A stretch of DNA of 64,000 nt from Klebsiella aerogenes KCTC 2190 (GCF_000215745.1 NC_015663.1:620001-684000), one strand, 5' to 3'. Numbered from the stretch's first letter, positions 18,963 to 27,900 are shown. A program made the numbers and translations. Notes: generated by a model from the sequence alone, not told the origin.

Positions 18963-19712
18963 TTAGTTAAAGACAAAACCGCCGTTGACCGGGATCAGTT
19001 GGCCAGTGATAAAGCGCGAAAGATCGCTCAGCAGCCAGACCACGCTACCGGTGACATCTTCCGGCTGCTGCGCGCCGCTGAGCGCGCGGCCGTTCTCATA
19101 CAGCTGATGACGCTCGGCGGGAACGTATTCCGTGGCCTCAACGCGGGTCAGTCCCGGCGCGATGGCGTTGATACGGATCCGCTTTTCACCCAACTCGCGG
19201 GCCATGGAGCGGGTCATCGCAATCACCGCGCCCTTACTGGCGACATAGGCCATCAGCCGCGGCGCGCCCCACAGCGCGGTATCCGAAGCGACGTTGACGA
19301 TCGCCGACCCTTCGCGCAGCAGCGGTACCGCCTCGCGGGTCACCAGCCAGGTGCCTTTGACATTGACCGTCATCACCCGATCCCACAGGTCCGGATCGTA
19401 ATCGATCATATTTTTACCGCCGACGCCGGTGGCCATCGCCGCGTTATTGACTAAGCCATCGATAGGCCCCTGCGCGCCGATGGCGCTGAAGACCTGCTCG
19501 ATCGACGCTTGACTGGCAAGATCGATGGCGTGGGATTCGATCTGATAGCCCTTCTGCTGCAGGCGATGAGCGCTTTCCGCCAGCTCCCCCTGCAGGATGT
19601 CGCACATCACCACCGTCGCGCCCTGCGCGGCGCAGGATTCGGCAAAATGGTAACCGAGGCCGCGCGCCGCGCCGGTGACGACAATACGTTTACCGTTCAG
19701 CAGGCCGTTCAT
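18963..19712 (-). CDS. SDR dehydrogenase, probable cis-dihydrodiol type
   Basis: 249-residue short-chain dehydrogenase with intact motifs: TGAARGLG (13-20), NNAA (89-92), and the catalytic Ser143, Tyr156 and Lys160 (YVASK). Its stop codon shares a base with the end of the Rieske oxygenase reading frame's neighbour and it follows the oxygenase directly, so it most likely rearomatises the cis-dihydrodiol to a catechol with NAD. That role is inferred from position. It differs from the other SDR of the operon, which lacks the Tyr/Lys pair. Confidence 0.86.
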   Translation of the reverse strand: MNGLLNGKRIVVTGAARGLGYHFAESCAAQGATVVMCDILQGELAESAHRLQQKGYQIESHAIDLASQASIEQVFSAIGAQGPIDGLVNNAAMATGVGGKNMIDYDPDLWDRVMTVNVKGTWLVTREAVPLLREGSAIVNVASDTALWGAPRLMAYVASKGAVIAMTRSMARELGEKRIRINAIAPGLTRVEATEYVPAERHQLYENGRALSGAQQPEDVTGSVVWLLSDLSRFITGQLIPVNGGFVFN

Positions 19713-20734
19713 CAGGCGGCACCCTGCTGCGCTTCGCGAAGCGCTAACTGCTCTTTCGCCGCTTTCTGCATCATGCGGCGCAGGCGGGACAAACCGACGT
19801 CATGTTGATAGAGATATTCATGATCGCGGGCGTTCGGCGCCAGGCTTTCCAGCACCACGCGATCCTGTTCCAGTACTTCCCAGTGCAGTTTTTCCAGACG
19901 GTTGCGGTACATAAAGCGCCACAGATCGCGCTGCCAGCCCTGAACGCCGCGGATGCGCCAGAAGAAGACGCGGCAGTTGTCGTTATCTTCCGGAACCACC
20001 ATGCCGACGATCCAGAAGTGGCCGCCCGGCCCGAAACGCTTTTTGTACGGAATAGACAGGCGCATCCAGTAGGCGCCGCTGTTGCCCAATTCAACCCAGT
20101 CAAAGTTGACGCCGCTCTGCCCTTTTTTCTCGAAGATAAAGCCGGTTTTCGTCGGCTGCAGCACCATATCGGCTTTGCGATCGCCTTCCGCCATCGAGTG
20201 CGATGACGAGTGCAGATAGGTGCCGTGCATCGGGTCCATCACGTTTTCCAGCGCGTACTGGTAGTTGCATTTCCACGCCGCGGTGCACAGGAAGTTACTG
20301 TATTTTTCGTGGTTGGCCAGTTCCTCCGGGAAGCTCAGTTCATCCGGCTGCTGGTCGGCGGTGACGCCGAACCACAGGAAGATTGCCCCGTGCGCTTCCT
20401 GCACGTTGTAGCTGCGCACGCACTGCTGGCCGACCAGCGGGCAGCGGTCAACCGCCGGGACGTCTTTGACTTCGCCGTTGCCGGCGACTTCCACGCCGTG
20501 ATACCAGCAGGCGATACGATCGCCTAAGTTCCAGCCCATCGACAGGCGCGCGCCGCGATGCGGGCAGCGGTCTTCCAGCGCCTGCACCTGACCGTCTTTA
20601 TTCCGCCAGACCACGATCTGCTCGCCGAGACGGGTAATGCCTACCGGCGCAGACTGCACTTCCCAGCTCGCCAGCACCGGATACCACAGGCCGCGCAGTC
20701 CTTTATCAAGATAGTTTTGTACCGTTGTCGTCAT
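19712..20734 (-). CDS. Rieske non-heme iron oxygenase, alpha subunit
   Basis: 340-residue aromatic-ring oxygenase. The Rieske [2Fe-2S] ligands are Cys57, His59, Cys76 and His79. The catalytic domain carries E163-N164-x2-D167-x2-H170-x4-H175, with two iron His and the bridging Asp. No beta subunit gene is present, so it is of the alpha-only type. The start at 20734 has a GAGGA site; an upstream in-frame extension of 31 codons into the preceding gene was rejected. The likely reaction is dihydroxylation or oxidative demethylation of an aromatic acid, with electrons from the ferredoxin and reductase of the same operon. Confidence 0.92.
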   Translation of the reverse strand: MTTTVQNYLDKGLRGLWYPVLASWEVQSAPVGITRLGEQIVVWRNKDGQVQALEDRCPHRGARLSMGWNLGDRIACWYHGVEVAGNGEVKDVPAVDRCPLVGQQCVRSYNVQEAHGAIFLWFGVTADQQPDELSFPEELANHEKYSNFLCTAAWKCNYQYALENVMDPMHGTYLHSSSHSMAEGDRKADMVLQPTKTGFIFEKKGQSGVNFDWVELGNSGAYWMRLSIPYKKRFGPGGHFWIVGMVVPEDNDNCRVFFWRIRGVQGWQRDLWRFMYRNRLEKLHWEVLEQDRVVLESLAPNARDHEYLYQHDVGLSRLRRMMQKAAKEQLALREAQQGAA

Positions 20735-20744
20735 CGCTGTGTCC

Positions 20745-21053
20745 TCAGTAGCCGTTAACCTGTAAAAATGCCTGGAAGCTGCTTTCGCTCCACGGTTCGC
20801 CCTGTTGGTCATGCATCCTGACGCCATTGAGGCCGTTCACCAGTTCACCGAGACTTTCCGCGCCCTGCTCGAACAACGTTTCCAGGGTGGCGATAAGCTG
20901 CAGTTCCCAGTTTTCCGGCACCCGGCTGCGGGTTTGCCAAATCAGATTGTGATAGTCGCCAGGCTTATGGATATTGCCGTTTCCGCCTTCCGCCGGTGGC
21001 GTAAACTGGCGGCTTTCCGGTAGCGCCGGGTTGAAGTCCAGGGATTCGCTCAT
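20745..21053 (-). CDS. Small helix-turn-helix-like protein of the oxygenase operon
   Basis: 102-residue protein without signal peptide or membrane segment. Residues 1-35 are polar and Gly/Pro-rich (PPAEGGNGNIHKPGDY); the rest is helical with an HTH-like pattern (about residues 48-85). I recognise it only as the kind annotated as recombinase-like HTH protein in Rieske oxygenase clusters; its function is not known. It overlaps the ferredoxin stop as ATGA and lies 10 bp before the oxygenase gene, so it is probably translated together with both. A structural or assembly role for the oxygenase is as likely as DNA binding. Confidence 0.72.
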   Translation of the reverse strand: MSESLDFNPALPESRQFTPPAEGGNGNIHKPGDYHNLIWQTRSRVPENWELQLIATLETLFEQGAESLGELVNGLNGVRMHDQQGEPWSESSFQAFLQVNGY

Positions 21054-21373
21054 GCCACGTTCTCCTCGATAAAGGTAATCTGGATCTGATTGTCGTATAC
21101 CCGCACCGGGTAACGATTAAGGTTGCGACCGCCGGGGCCATGCAGGCACTGGCCGGTTTTCACGTCGAATACCGCCTCATGCAGCGGGCATTCCACCTTG
21201 CCATCTTCGACAAAGCCCTGGCTCAGGAGCGCATAGGCATGAGGGCAAACGTCTTCCAGCGCGTAATATTCGCCATCAATCAGATAAATACCGATTTCCT
21301 TACCGTCGATATTGCCGCTATATGGGAAATCTTCCTGTACTTGCTCCGCGTCACATACGCCTATCCAGCTCAT
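21050..21373 (-). CDS. Rieske [2Fe-2S] ferredoxin
   Basis: 107-residue Rieske ferredoxin that shuttles electrons from the FAD reductase to the oxygenase. Cluster ligands are Cys43, His45, Cys62 and His65 (CPHA and CPLH). The ATG at 21373 has GGAGG 7 nt upstream; an upstream TTG-type extension of 20 codons is not favoured and would run through the operator. It is the first gene of the leftward catabolic operon. A perfect 16-bp palindrome ends 19 bp before its start codon, placing the operator over the promoter or 5' leader. Confidence 0.92.
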   Translation of the reverse strand: MSWIGVCDAEQVQEDFPYSGNIDGKEIGIYLIDGEYYALEDVCPHAYALLSQGFVEDGKVECPLHEAVFDVKTGQCLHGPGGRNLNRYPVRVYDNQIQITFIEENVA

Positions 21374-21392
21374 CGCAATCCTCCAGGCTTTT

Positions 21393-21408
21393 GTTTCATA
21401 TATGAAAC
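21393..21408. promoter_or_regulatory. Candidate IclR operator 1 (perfect palindrome)
   Basis: GTTTCATATATGAAAC is a perfect 16-bp palindrome, 19 bp upstream of the ferredoxin start codon. The half-site GTTTCA recurs in two further sites of the same intergenic region. Confidence 0.65.
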
Positions 21409-21662
21409 TCTGTTTCTTATTTAATACGGTCAATATAAAAGCGGTGAATGTTTCGTCAAGCGTTAATGTGACGAACTTGTTAATGAATGGCTTTTAAATT
21501 AGCTAAGTGTGCAATTGATCACGAAAAACTGCATTCAGATGAAATGATGATATTTAAAGCGGTGATCCATTATAAATAAAAATGCCGATTTAAATTTCAC
21601 ATCCGACTATTGACTTCTTTTCAAATCGATCATTAAAAATGGGCAACAGTGGAAGCCATGGT

Positions 21663-21678
21663 GTTTCACCCATGAAAC
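21663..21678. promoter_or_regulatory. Candidate IclR operator 2
   Basis: GTTTCACCCATGAAAC has the same GTTTCA/TGAAAC arms as operator 1 with an asymmetric centre. It lies 122 bp upstream of the MFS start codon and 270 bp from operator 1, centre to centre. Confidence 0.6.
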
Positions 21679-21709
21679 AACTCTTTATTTAATCCTTTAA
21701 AAACAGAGA

Positions 21710-21725
21710 GTTTCACAGGTGAACC
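21710..21725. promoter_or_regulatory. Candidate IclR operator 3
   Basis: GTTTCACAGGTGAACC has one perfect arm and one arm with a single change. It lies 75 bp upstream of the MFS start codon and 47 bp from operator 2, centre to centre. Confidence 0.55.
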
Positions 21726-21800
21726 ATTTTACTTATGTAACTATATCTGGCGTTAAAAAATAATAACTGGCAATCATTAAATTAAGCGTGGAGACAACGA

Positions 21801-23021
21801 ATGGCGGCAAGATGGCAAGGGGTAATAGCATTACTTTTGTTAATAATTATTTCCTACGTCGATCGGGTAAATATCTCGGTGATGATCCTTAACCCGGAAT
21901 TCGCTGCCCATTTTCAGTTAAATGAAAACAGAATGTTACAAGGTATGCTAATGACATGCTTTCTTCTGGGTTATGGGTTTTCGGCATTATTATTAACCCC
22001 AGTTATAGAAAGTAGATGGCATTATCGTCAGGGACTCTTAAGCAGCATTGCTATATGGGCGCTGGTGTGCGCCATTTCCCCGCTACTCGGCTCACTGCTG
22101 GGAATGTTGATCGCGCGCATCGTTCTTGGCGTGGCGGAGGGGCCGCTGTTCTCTCTGAAAACGCGCTTTATCAACGACAACTTCGCCGCTGATGAAATAG
22201 GCAAGCCGAATGCGCTGACCGCCCTTGGCGTATCGTTGGGGCTGGCGGTAGGCTTCCCGCTGGTCACCTGGCTGATGGCGCACGTTGGCTGGATCGGTTC
22301 CTTCTACGTGCTGGCGCTGCTTAACCTGCTGCTCGGCGGTGGATTAATCTGGCGGTTTCTCCCCGCGCCGCAAGTGACCGCCCAGCGCGCGAAGCCGGGC
22401 TTCAGCCAAACTTTTTCCCTCGCCTGGCGTACGCCGCTGCTTGGCTGGATCCTGCTGGTGGAAATCGCCACGCTCAGTTATCTGTGGGGGAGCAGCGCCT
22501 GGTTGCCCGCCTGGCTGCGCGACGAGCACCACTTCTCACTACAGGCCACCGGGCTGCTGGCGGCAGTCCCCTTTCTGTTAAGCCTCGGCTCAAAGTTTCT
22601 TGGCGGCGTGCTCCTCGACAAAATGCGCCCGGAGCAGGCACCGCTGCTGTTTATTATCGGCGGCCTACTCACCGCCGGTTCCGTGCTGGCGCTGATGCTC
22701 AGCCAGCAGCCGGCGATGCTGGCGCTGTTTATGCTGGCGGCGAACGTTTTCTGGGGATTACAGGGGGCAGCGATCCCCGCGGTGGTTCAGCATCACGCCC
22801 CGCGCGAAGCGGTGGGCAGCGCCTATGGGATCATTAACGGCATTGGCAATATTTGCGCGGCGTTTATTCCGCTGCTGATGGGAGTGGTGATGAAATCGGT
22901 GGGATCGGTCAGTTCAGGTTTTTCCGTTCTGGTGGCCTCGCAGCTGATCACGCTGTGCGCCGGCGGCGTACTGCTGCTGCGCATGCGTCGCGCAGCAGCA
23001 GTAAATACCTCTATCCCCTAA
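21801..23021 (+). CDS. MFS transporter, anion:cation symporter-like
   Basis: 406-residue major facilitator with about 12 membrane segments. Segment 1 contains YVDRVNISV, the D-x-x-N signature of organic-anion symporters. It is transcribed away from the aromatic operon and shares its operator region, so it is probably an additional uptake or efflux system for the same compound. GGAG stands 10 nt upstream of the ATG. The last codons and the stop lie within the left end of an ERIC element, so the C-terminus (about the last three residues) may have been altered by the insertion. Confidence 0.87.
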   Translation: MAARWQGVIALLLLIIISYVDRVNISVMILNPEFAAHFQLNENRMLQGMLMTCFLLGYGFSALLLTPVIESRWHYRQGLLSSIAIWALVCAISPLLGSLLGMLIARIVLGVAEGPLFSLKTRFINDNFAADEIGKPNALTALGVSLGLAVGFPLVTWLMAHVGWIGSFYVLALLNLLLGGGLIWRFLPAPQVTAQRAKPGFSQTFSLAWRTPLLGWILLVEIATLSYLWGSSAWLPAWLRDEHHFSLQATGLLAAVPFLLSLGSKFLGGVLLDKMRPEQAPLLFIIGGLLTAGSVLALMLSQQPAMLALFMLAANVFWGLQGAAIPAVVQHHAPREAVGSAYGIINGIGNICAAFIPLLMGVVMKSVGSVSSGFSVLVASQLITLCAGGVLLLRMRRAAAVNTSIP

Positions 23022-23139
23022 ATAATTCGAGTTGCAGGAAGGCGGCGACGCAGAGAATCCCCAGGAGCTTACTCAAGTAAGTGACTGGGGTGAGCGAGGA
23101 AAGCCAACGCACATGCAACTTGAAGTATGACGGGGATAG
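23011..23139. repeat. ERIC element downstream of the MFS gene
   Basis: A 129-bp imperfect palindrome with ends CTATCCCC (23011-23018) and GGGGATAG (23132-23139). Inside are GAATCCCCAGGAGCTTAC and AAGTAAGTGACTGGGGTGAG, the conserved core of enterobacterial repetitive intergenic consensus sequences. It spans the MFS stop codon and ends 2 bp before the speB stop codon, between the two convergent genes. Confidence 0.92.
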
Positions 23140-23141
23140 GC

Positions 23142-24062
23142 TTAGTCGCCTTTCTTCGCCGCCTGAATATAAAGCATCTCCAGCGCCAGAGTCGCCGCCG
23201 CCAGGGCGGTGATTTCGGACTGGTCATAGGCCGGGGCGACTTCAACCACGTCCATCCCGACGATGTTCAGATCCTTCAGGCCGCGCACCAGTTTGATCGC
23301 ACGGTCGGAGGTGAGTCCACCGATCACCGGCGTACCGGTACCTGGCGCAAATGCCGGATCCAGGCAGTCGATATCGAAGGTCAGGTACACCGGCATATCG
23401 CCGACGATCTGCTTCACCTGAGCGATGATGTCATCGACGCTGCGGTCGTTAACCTGGCCCGCATCAAGCACGGTAAAACCGTTATCTTTATCGAATTCGG
23501 TACGAATACCGATCTGCACGGAGTGGTTCGGATCGATAAGCCCTTCGTTCGGCGCGGTGTAGAACATGGTGCCGTGGTCGAATTCACAGCCGTTGGCGTA
23601 GGTATCGGTGTGGGCATCGAAGTGTACCAGCGCCATTTTACCGAAATGCTTGGCGTGGGCGCGCAGCAGCGGCAGGGTGACGAAATGGTCGCCGCCGAAG
23701 GAGAGCATGCGTTTACCGGCCGCCAGCAGTTTCTCCGCGTGCGCCTGCAGTTTCTCGCTCATTTCGCGGGCGTCGCCGAAGGCGTAGACCAGATCGCCGC
23801 AGTCCACGACGTTCAGGCGTTCGCGCATGTCGAAGTTCCATGGGAAACGGTTGTGCTCCCAGGCAAGGTTGGTTGACACCTGACGGATCGCCGCCGGGCC
23901 ATGACGGCCGCCCGCGCGCCCGGAGGTCGCCATATCAAACGGCACGCCGGTGATGACCCAATCCGCATCGCTTTCATACGGCATAAAGTTCATCGGCAGA
24001 CGCAGGAAACCAAAGGCGTTGGATACCAGGGAGTTATCGTATTGATGACCTAAAGTGCTCAT
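23142..24062 (-). CDS. speB: Agmatinase
   Basis: Manganese ureohydrolase that converts agmatine to putrescine and urea, after SpeA. The 306-residue product carries all metal ligands: His126 (GGDH), Asp149, His151 and Asp153 (FDAHTDT), and the two Asp of DIDCLDPA near 230. In E. coli speB follows speA directly; here a lipoprotein gene with its own terminator separates them, so speB is probably expressed from its own promoter. An ERIC element lies directly downstream. Confidence 0.97.
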   Translation of the reverse strand: MSTLGHQYDNSLVSNAFGFLRLPMNFMPYESDADWVITGVPFDMATSGRAGGRHGPAAIRQVSTNLAWEHNRFPWNFDMRERLNVVDCGDLVYAFGDAREMSEKLQAHAEKLLAAGKRMLSFGGDHFVTLPLLRAHAKHFGKMALVHFDAHTDTYANGCEFDHGTMFYTAPNEGLIDPNHSVQIGIRTEFDKDNGFTVLDAGQVNDRSVDDIIAQVKQIVGDMPVYLTFDIDCLDPAFAPGTGTPVIGGLTSDRAIKLVRGLKDLNIVGMDVVEVAPAYDQSEITALAAATLALEMLYIQAAKKGD

Positions 24063-24107
24063 GGATATGACCTCTTTTCGCAGTCGTGGTACGTAAAAAA
24101 TAAGTAT

Positions 24108-24150
24108 AAAAAAACCCCTCCGCGTCGTTAGGCCCGACGAGGAAGGGTTT
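24108..24150 (-). terminator. Terminator of the lipoprotein gene
   Basis: Read leftward, the arms 24135-24150 and 24112-24127 form a 16-bp stem with two mismatches around a 7-nt loop, followed by seven T residues (24108-24114). It lies between the lipoprotein gene and speB and would separate their transcripts. Confidence 0.75.
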
Positions 24151-24215
24151 GAATTGGGTTACTGCTTATGGGCATAAATTATCGCCCGAAAAACGCCCGG
24201 CAGCAAGCGGGACGT

Positions 24216-24944
24216 TTATTTTTGACAAGGCGCCGGGGCGAAACCGTCCGCCGGGAAGGCCTGGCTCGCGCACGGCGGTAGCGACGCTTGCTCTTTTCCA
24301 CGTAAAGCGAAGGCCGCAAAACCAATGACTCCAACGTTACGCGTGTCACCCTGTACGGAATGGGCGGCATAAGATTGCGCGACGTTTGAAAATTCGAATG
24401 CCGCCTCGATACGGCTGTTTTTACGAAAGCCTTTGATCGCTAACGAGCCACCAGCAGGCACAATGTAGCCGTTGTTGTTAAGCGAACCGGCCTTACCGCT
24501 CAGGACATCGAGACCATCCACCGTGGCGACAATTTCATAATCCACGCTGTGGCTATAATTACGGACATATAATTGATACTGAGTACCAACGCGGGCCGCA
24601 ATGGCGTATTGCCATTTTCCCGTGGAATTATTATAGCGGCGAGTAATAGGGAGAGAGTTAAAATTAGCATCGCGTACCGCATATTCCAGATCGCTATTAC
24701 GAATGCTATAGCGCTGGTCAAACCCGGTTTGATATTGACCGGAATAATTAATTAATACGATCTCATCAGGATGGGAATCTACGCGTTCTGCAGACACGCC
24801 TTTAACCGTTGAGTGAACGTCGCTGCCCCAGCGGGTGGCAACCTCAGTGGAGAGTGCCTTGCGGGTATTGTACTCCGGCTGTTTTGCGCAGCCGCTTAAA
24901 AATAATAAACCGATAATAAGACCGTAACGCGGTATGCTTTTCAT
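24216..24944 (-). CDS. Putative lipoprotein of unknown function
   Basis: I do not recognise this 242-residue protein. The ATG at 24944, preceded by AGGGACGGA, gives a lipoprotein signal peptide with lipobox LSGC (Cys at residue 19). A GTG 18 bp upstream is a less likely start. The mature part is predicted to be beta-rich (alternating Tyr/Ser/Asn stretches, many in the middle third) with two Cys near the C-terminus (CASQ and PAPCQK) that could form a disulfide. Residue 20 is Ala, which favours outer-membrane sorting. It sits between speB and speA, where E. coli has no gene, is lower in GC than its neighbours, and has its own terminator, so it looks acquired. Confidence 0.8.
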   Translation of the reverse strand: MKSIPRYGLIIGLLFLSGCAKQPEYNTRKALSTEVATRWGSDVHSTVKGVSAERVDSHPDEIVLINYSGQYQTGFDQRYSIRNSDLEYAVRDANFNSLPITRRYNNSTGKWQYAIAARVGTQYQLYVRNYSHSVDYEIVATVDGLDVLSGKAGSLNNNGYIVPAGGSLAIKGFRKNSRIEAAFEFSNVAQSYAAHSVQGDTRNVGVIGFAAFALRGKEQASLPPCASQAFPADGFAPAPCQK

Positions 24945-25042
24945 ATTCCGTCCCTGTTTCACTGAATGTTAATTCCCTGCGGCAGTGTACGGACCTTTGT
25001 CATTTTAAAAAGCAGCTACCATGATGTTTCAGATTTCATTTA

Positions 25043-25077
25043 TAAAAAAGGGCCGGTTCAGGAATATAAACCGGCCC
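25043..25077 (-). terminator. speA terminator
   Basis: Read leftward, GGGCCGGTT (from 25069-25077) pairs with AACCGGCCC (from 25050-25058) and is followed by a T run (25044-25049). It is 20 bp after the speA stop codon. Confidence 0.88.
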
Positions 25078-25096
25078 GCCAGCGGATAACTCTTAG

Positions 25097-27073
25097 TTAC
25101 TCATCTTCAAGATAAGTATACCCGTACAGCCCCGCTTCGAACTCTTCGAGGAACTGCTGCTGCAGCTCGGCGTCGAGGCCGGTATTTTTCACCTGATCGC
25201 GGAACTGGGTCAGCAACGTATTCGGATCCAGTTGAACATACTGCAGCATATCCGCCACCGTATCGCCCTCATCGGAGAGCTCAACCTCAACGCTACCGTC
25301 CGGGAAGACGAAGACGTCTACCGCTTCGGTGTCGCCGAACAGGTTGTGCATGTTGCCGAGGATCTCCTGATAAGCGCCAACCATAAAGAAGCCCAGCATT
25401 GGCGGGTTCTCCGGGTCGTATTCCGGCATCGGCATGGTGGTGGCGATCCCGTCGCCGTCAACATAGTGATCGATGGCGCCATCGGAGTCGCAGGTAATAT
25501 CCAGCAGCACCGCGCGGCGTTCCGGCGACTTGTTCAGCCCTTCCAGTGGCATCACCGGGAACAGCTGATCGATACCCCAGGCATCCGGCATCGACTGGAA
25601 CAGCGAGAAGTTGACGTAGATTTTATCCGCCATACGTTCCTGCAGCTCATCGATAATTGGGCGATGGGCGCGGTTGCTTGGATCGAGCTGTTTTTGCACC
25701 TCATGGCACATGTTCAGATACAGCTGTTCCGCCCACGCGCGCTCCTGCAGGTTGAAGGTGCCTGAGGAGTAGCCGATGTGGATATCGTGCAGATCCATTT
25801 GGCTGTCATGCAGCCATTCACGCAGCGAGCGGCGGTTGCCGGTTTCGTGCATCTCCAGCCAGGTTTCCCACATGCTCTGCAGCGGACGCGCGGCGTCTTT
25901 CGCCGGCGGGGTCGCCTCGGTGTATTCGTTGCGCTCGACGCCGATAATGTTGGAAACCAGTACGGTGTGGTGCGCGGTCACCGCGCGGCCGGACTCAGTA
26001 ATCACCGTCGGGTGCGGCAGGCCGTTCTCTTCACAGGCATCGCCGATCGCCCAGATGATATTGTTGGCGTACTCATTCAGGCCGTAGTTCACCGAACAGT
26101 CGGACTGCGAGCGGGTCCCTTCATAGTCCACGCCCAGACCGCCGCCGACATCGAAGCACTGAATATTGACGCCCAGCTTATGCAGCTCGACGTAGAAACG
26201 CGCCGATTCGCGCACGCCGGTGGCGATATCGCGAATGTTGGCCATCTGCGAGCCGAGGTGGAAGTGCAGCAGTTGCAGGCTCTCAAGATGGCCTGCCTCG
26301 CGCAGAATTTCGACCAGTTGCAGCACCTGCGTCGCCGCGAGCCCAAATTTGGATTTCTCGCCGCCGGAGGACTGCCATTTACCGGAGCCCTGCGAAGCCA
26401 GACGCGCACGCACGCCAAGGCGCGGCACCACGTTCAGACGGGCGGCCTCTTCCAGCACGATGGCGATTTCCGACATCTTCTCGATGACCAGATAGACCTT
26501 ATGGCCCATCTTCTCACCCACCAGCGCCAGACGGATGTATTCGCGATCTTTATAACCGTTGCAGACGATCACGCTACGGGTCATCCCCGCGTGCGCCAGC
26601 ACCGCCATCAGCTCAGCCTTCGAACCGGCCTCCAGCCCCAGCGGTTCGCCGGAGTGGATCAAGGATTCAATCACGCGACGGTGCTGGTTAACCTTGATCG
26701 GGTAGACAAGGAAATAGTCACCGTTATAACCGTAGGATTCACGCGCGCGCTTGAAGGCGGCGTTAATCGAGCGCAGACGATGTTGCAGGATCTGCGGGAA
26801 GCAGAACAGCGCCGGCAGGCGTTGTCCCTGGGCTTCGCGCGCTTTGACCAGCTCGGCCAGGTCGACGCGCGCTTCCGGGACGTCAGGATCCGGGCAAACG
26901 CTGATATGGCCCAGTTCGTTAACGTCGTAATAGTTATTACCCCACCAGGCAATATTGTAGGTACGTAGCATTTTGCTGGCTTCCTGGGAGCTCATCGCAA
27001 CCTCCTGCATGGAACGTAGTACACCGTGTTCGCCTGCTGACGAAAGCGAACCCAAAGACATGTCGTCAGACAT
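25097..27073 (-). CDS. speA: Biosynthetic arginine decarboxylase
   Basis: PLP enzyme (fold III) that decarboxylates arginine to agmatine, the first step of the agmatine route to putrescine. The ATG at 27073 gives 658 residues as in E. coli; an upstream start in the same frame would add four. PLP Lys is in YPIKVNQHR near residue 127, and the phosphate-binding [11 protein letters not shown] lies near 305-315. It is followed by its own terminator and preceded 8 bp upstream by the yqgB reading frame. E. coli SpeA is periplasmic or cytoplasmic by report, but no signal peptide is obvious here. Confidence 0.97.
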   Translation of the reverse strand: MSDDMSLGSLSSAGEHGVLRSMQEVAMSSQEASKMLRTYNIAWWGNNYYDVNELGHISVCPDPDVPEARVDLAELVKAREAQGQRLPALFCFPQILQHRLRSINAAFKRARESYGYNGDYFLVYPIKVNQHRRVIESLIHSGEPLGLEAGSKAELMAVLAHAGMTRSVIVCNGYKDREYIRLALVGEKMGHKVYLVIEKMSEIAIVLEEAARLNVVPRLGVRARLASQGSGKWQSSGGEKSKFGLAATQVLQLVEILREAGHLESLQLLHFHLGSQMANIRDIATGVRESARFYVELHKLGVNIQCFDVGGGLGVDYEGTRSQSDCSVNYGLNEYANNIIWAIGDACEENGLPHPTVITESGRAVTAHHTVLVSNIIGVERNEYTEATPPAKDAARPLQSMWETWLEMHETGNRRSLREWLHDSQMDLHDIHIGYSSGTFNLQERAWAEQLYLNMCHEVQKQLDPSNRAHRPIIDELQERMADKIYVNFSLFQSMPDAWGIDQLFPVMPLEGLNKSPERRAVLLDITCDSDGAIDHYVDGDGIATTMPMPEYDPENPPMLGFFMVGAYQEILGNMHNLFGDTEAVDVFVFPDGSVEVELSDEGDTVADMLQYVQLDPNTLLTQFRDQVKNTGLDAELQQQFLEEFEAGLYGYTYLEDE

Positions 27074-27081
27074 AGCGAACC

Positions 27082-27198
27082 TCAACTTGTAATATTAACT
27101 ACTATCGCAGTCGACAGACGCGATAACAACCCATGAACAGCCTTTAATCCCAGCAGATAGTGCTGGCACTGCAGCTGCGCGACCGGTTTCTTATTCAT
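27082..27198 (-). CDS. yqgB: Small protein YqgB
   Basis: 38-residue small protein whose N-terminus (MNKKPVAQL) and C-terminal IVVN stretch match E. coli YqgB, which is 43 residues and lies in the same place directly upstream of speA. The gap to speA is 8 bp, so it is probably translated from the speA messenger and could influence speA expression. No good Shine-Dalgarno sequence precedes its ATG (TATATATG). Its C-terminus is shorter than in E. coli. Function is unknown. Confidence 0.7.
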   Translation of the reverse strand: MNKKPVAQLQCQHYLLGLKAVHGLLSRLSTAIVVNITS

Positions 27199-27485
27199 AT
27201 ATAGTAAAACACGTACCCGAAGCTGGTGTGACAGCCCGGAGAAACCACGAGAAAACCCTTGCTCACGCAAGAGCGCCCTTGTTCAGTTTTCAAAAAGCCT
27301 GGAGGCCCTGGAATCCTGAGAAGCGCCGAGATGGGTAGAACATCGGCAGGTTTGCACGAAAGAGATGCAGATTGCGGGATAGAATTGCGCGACAGAACGA
27401 CGCGACGAATCAGGCGAAAAACGTTGGTTCATTATCTGGTATCACCTCCACACTGCCCCGAAACAGGCCAGCGACAAGCCAAAGC

Positions 27486-27613
<128 letters not shown>

Positions 27614-27870
27614 ACATATCGTACAGCCGGCGAAACCGCCGCTGTGTAACAGAGTGCTTAACCCGGCTGGAAGTGGCGTCACGAGATGGGGCTTCGTGCG
27701 CTTTTTTAATGAGCCGCGCGCGGCGTTTTATACCGAGAAGCGGGGTAAAATGCAAAATAAAAATACGCGCCTTGCCGGGGTTGTCAGGAAAAATTTCCAC
27801 CACGCTTTTTCCATTAATGCGGGTGATGTCAAAAAAATGTGGAAATGCGATGAAGTTCTGACCTAAAATA

Positions 27871-27900
27871 GCCATCCAGAAGTTAATCCATCTATACTGA
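27871..27900 (+). promoter_or_regulatory. metK promoter with MetJ-like boxes
   Basis: GCCATCCAGAAGTTAATCCA and the following TCTATACTGA contain repeated 8-bp units similar to the MetJ box AGACGTCT (CATCCAGA, AGTTAATC, CATCTATA). They overlap a -10 candidate TATACT (27893-27898). MetJ repression of metK by S-adenosylmethionine is established in E. coli; this site is assigned by resemblance. Confidence 0.5.

Larger units (their letters stand above)
21374..21800. other. Divergent regulatory region of the catabolic island
   Basis: This 427-bp AT-rich region lies between the leftward oxygenase operon and the rightward MFS gene. It contains three related 16-bp palindromes (listed separately) and must hold both promoters. 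No coding sequence is seen. Confidence 0.7.

Noticed and set aside
25778..26968. Long open frame opposite speA (396 codons)
   Set aside because: Antisense shadow of speA with no motif or ribosome-binding site; speA itself is unambiguous.
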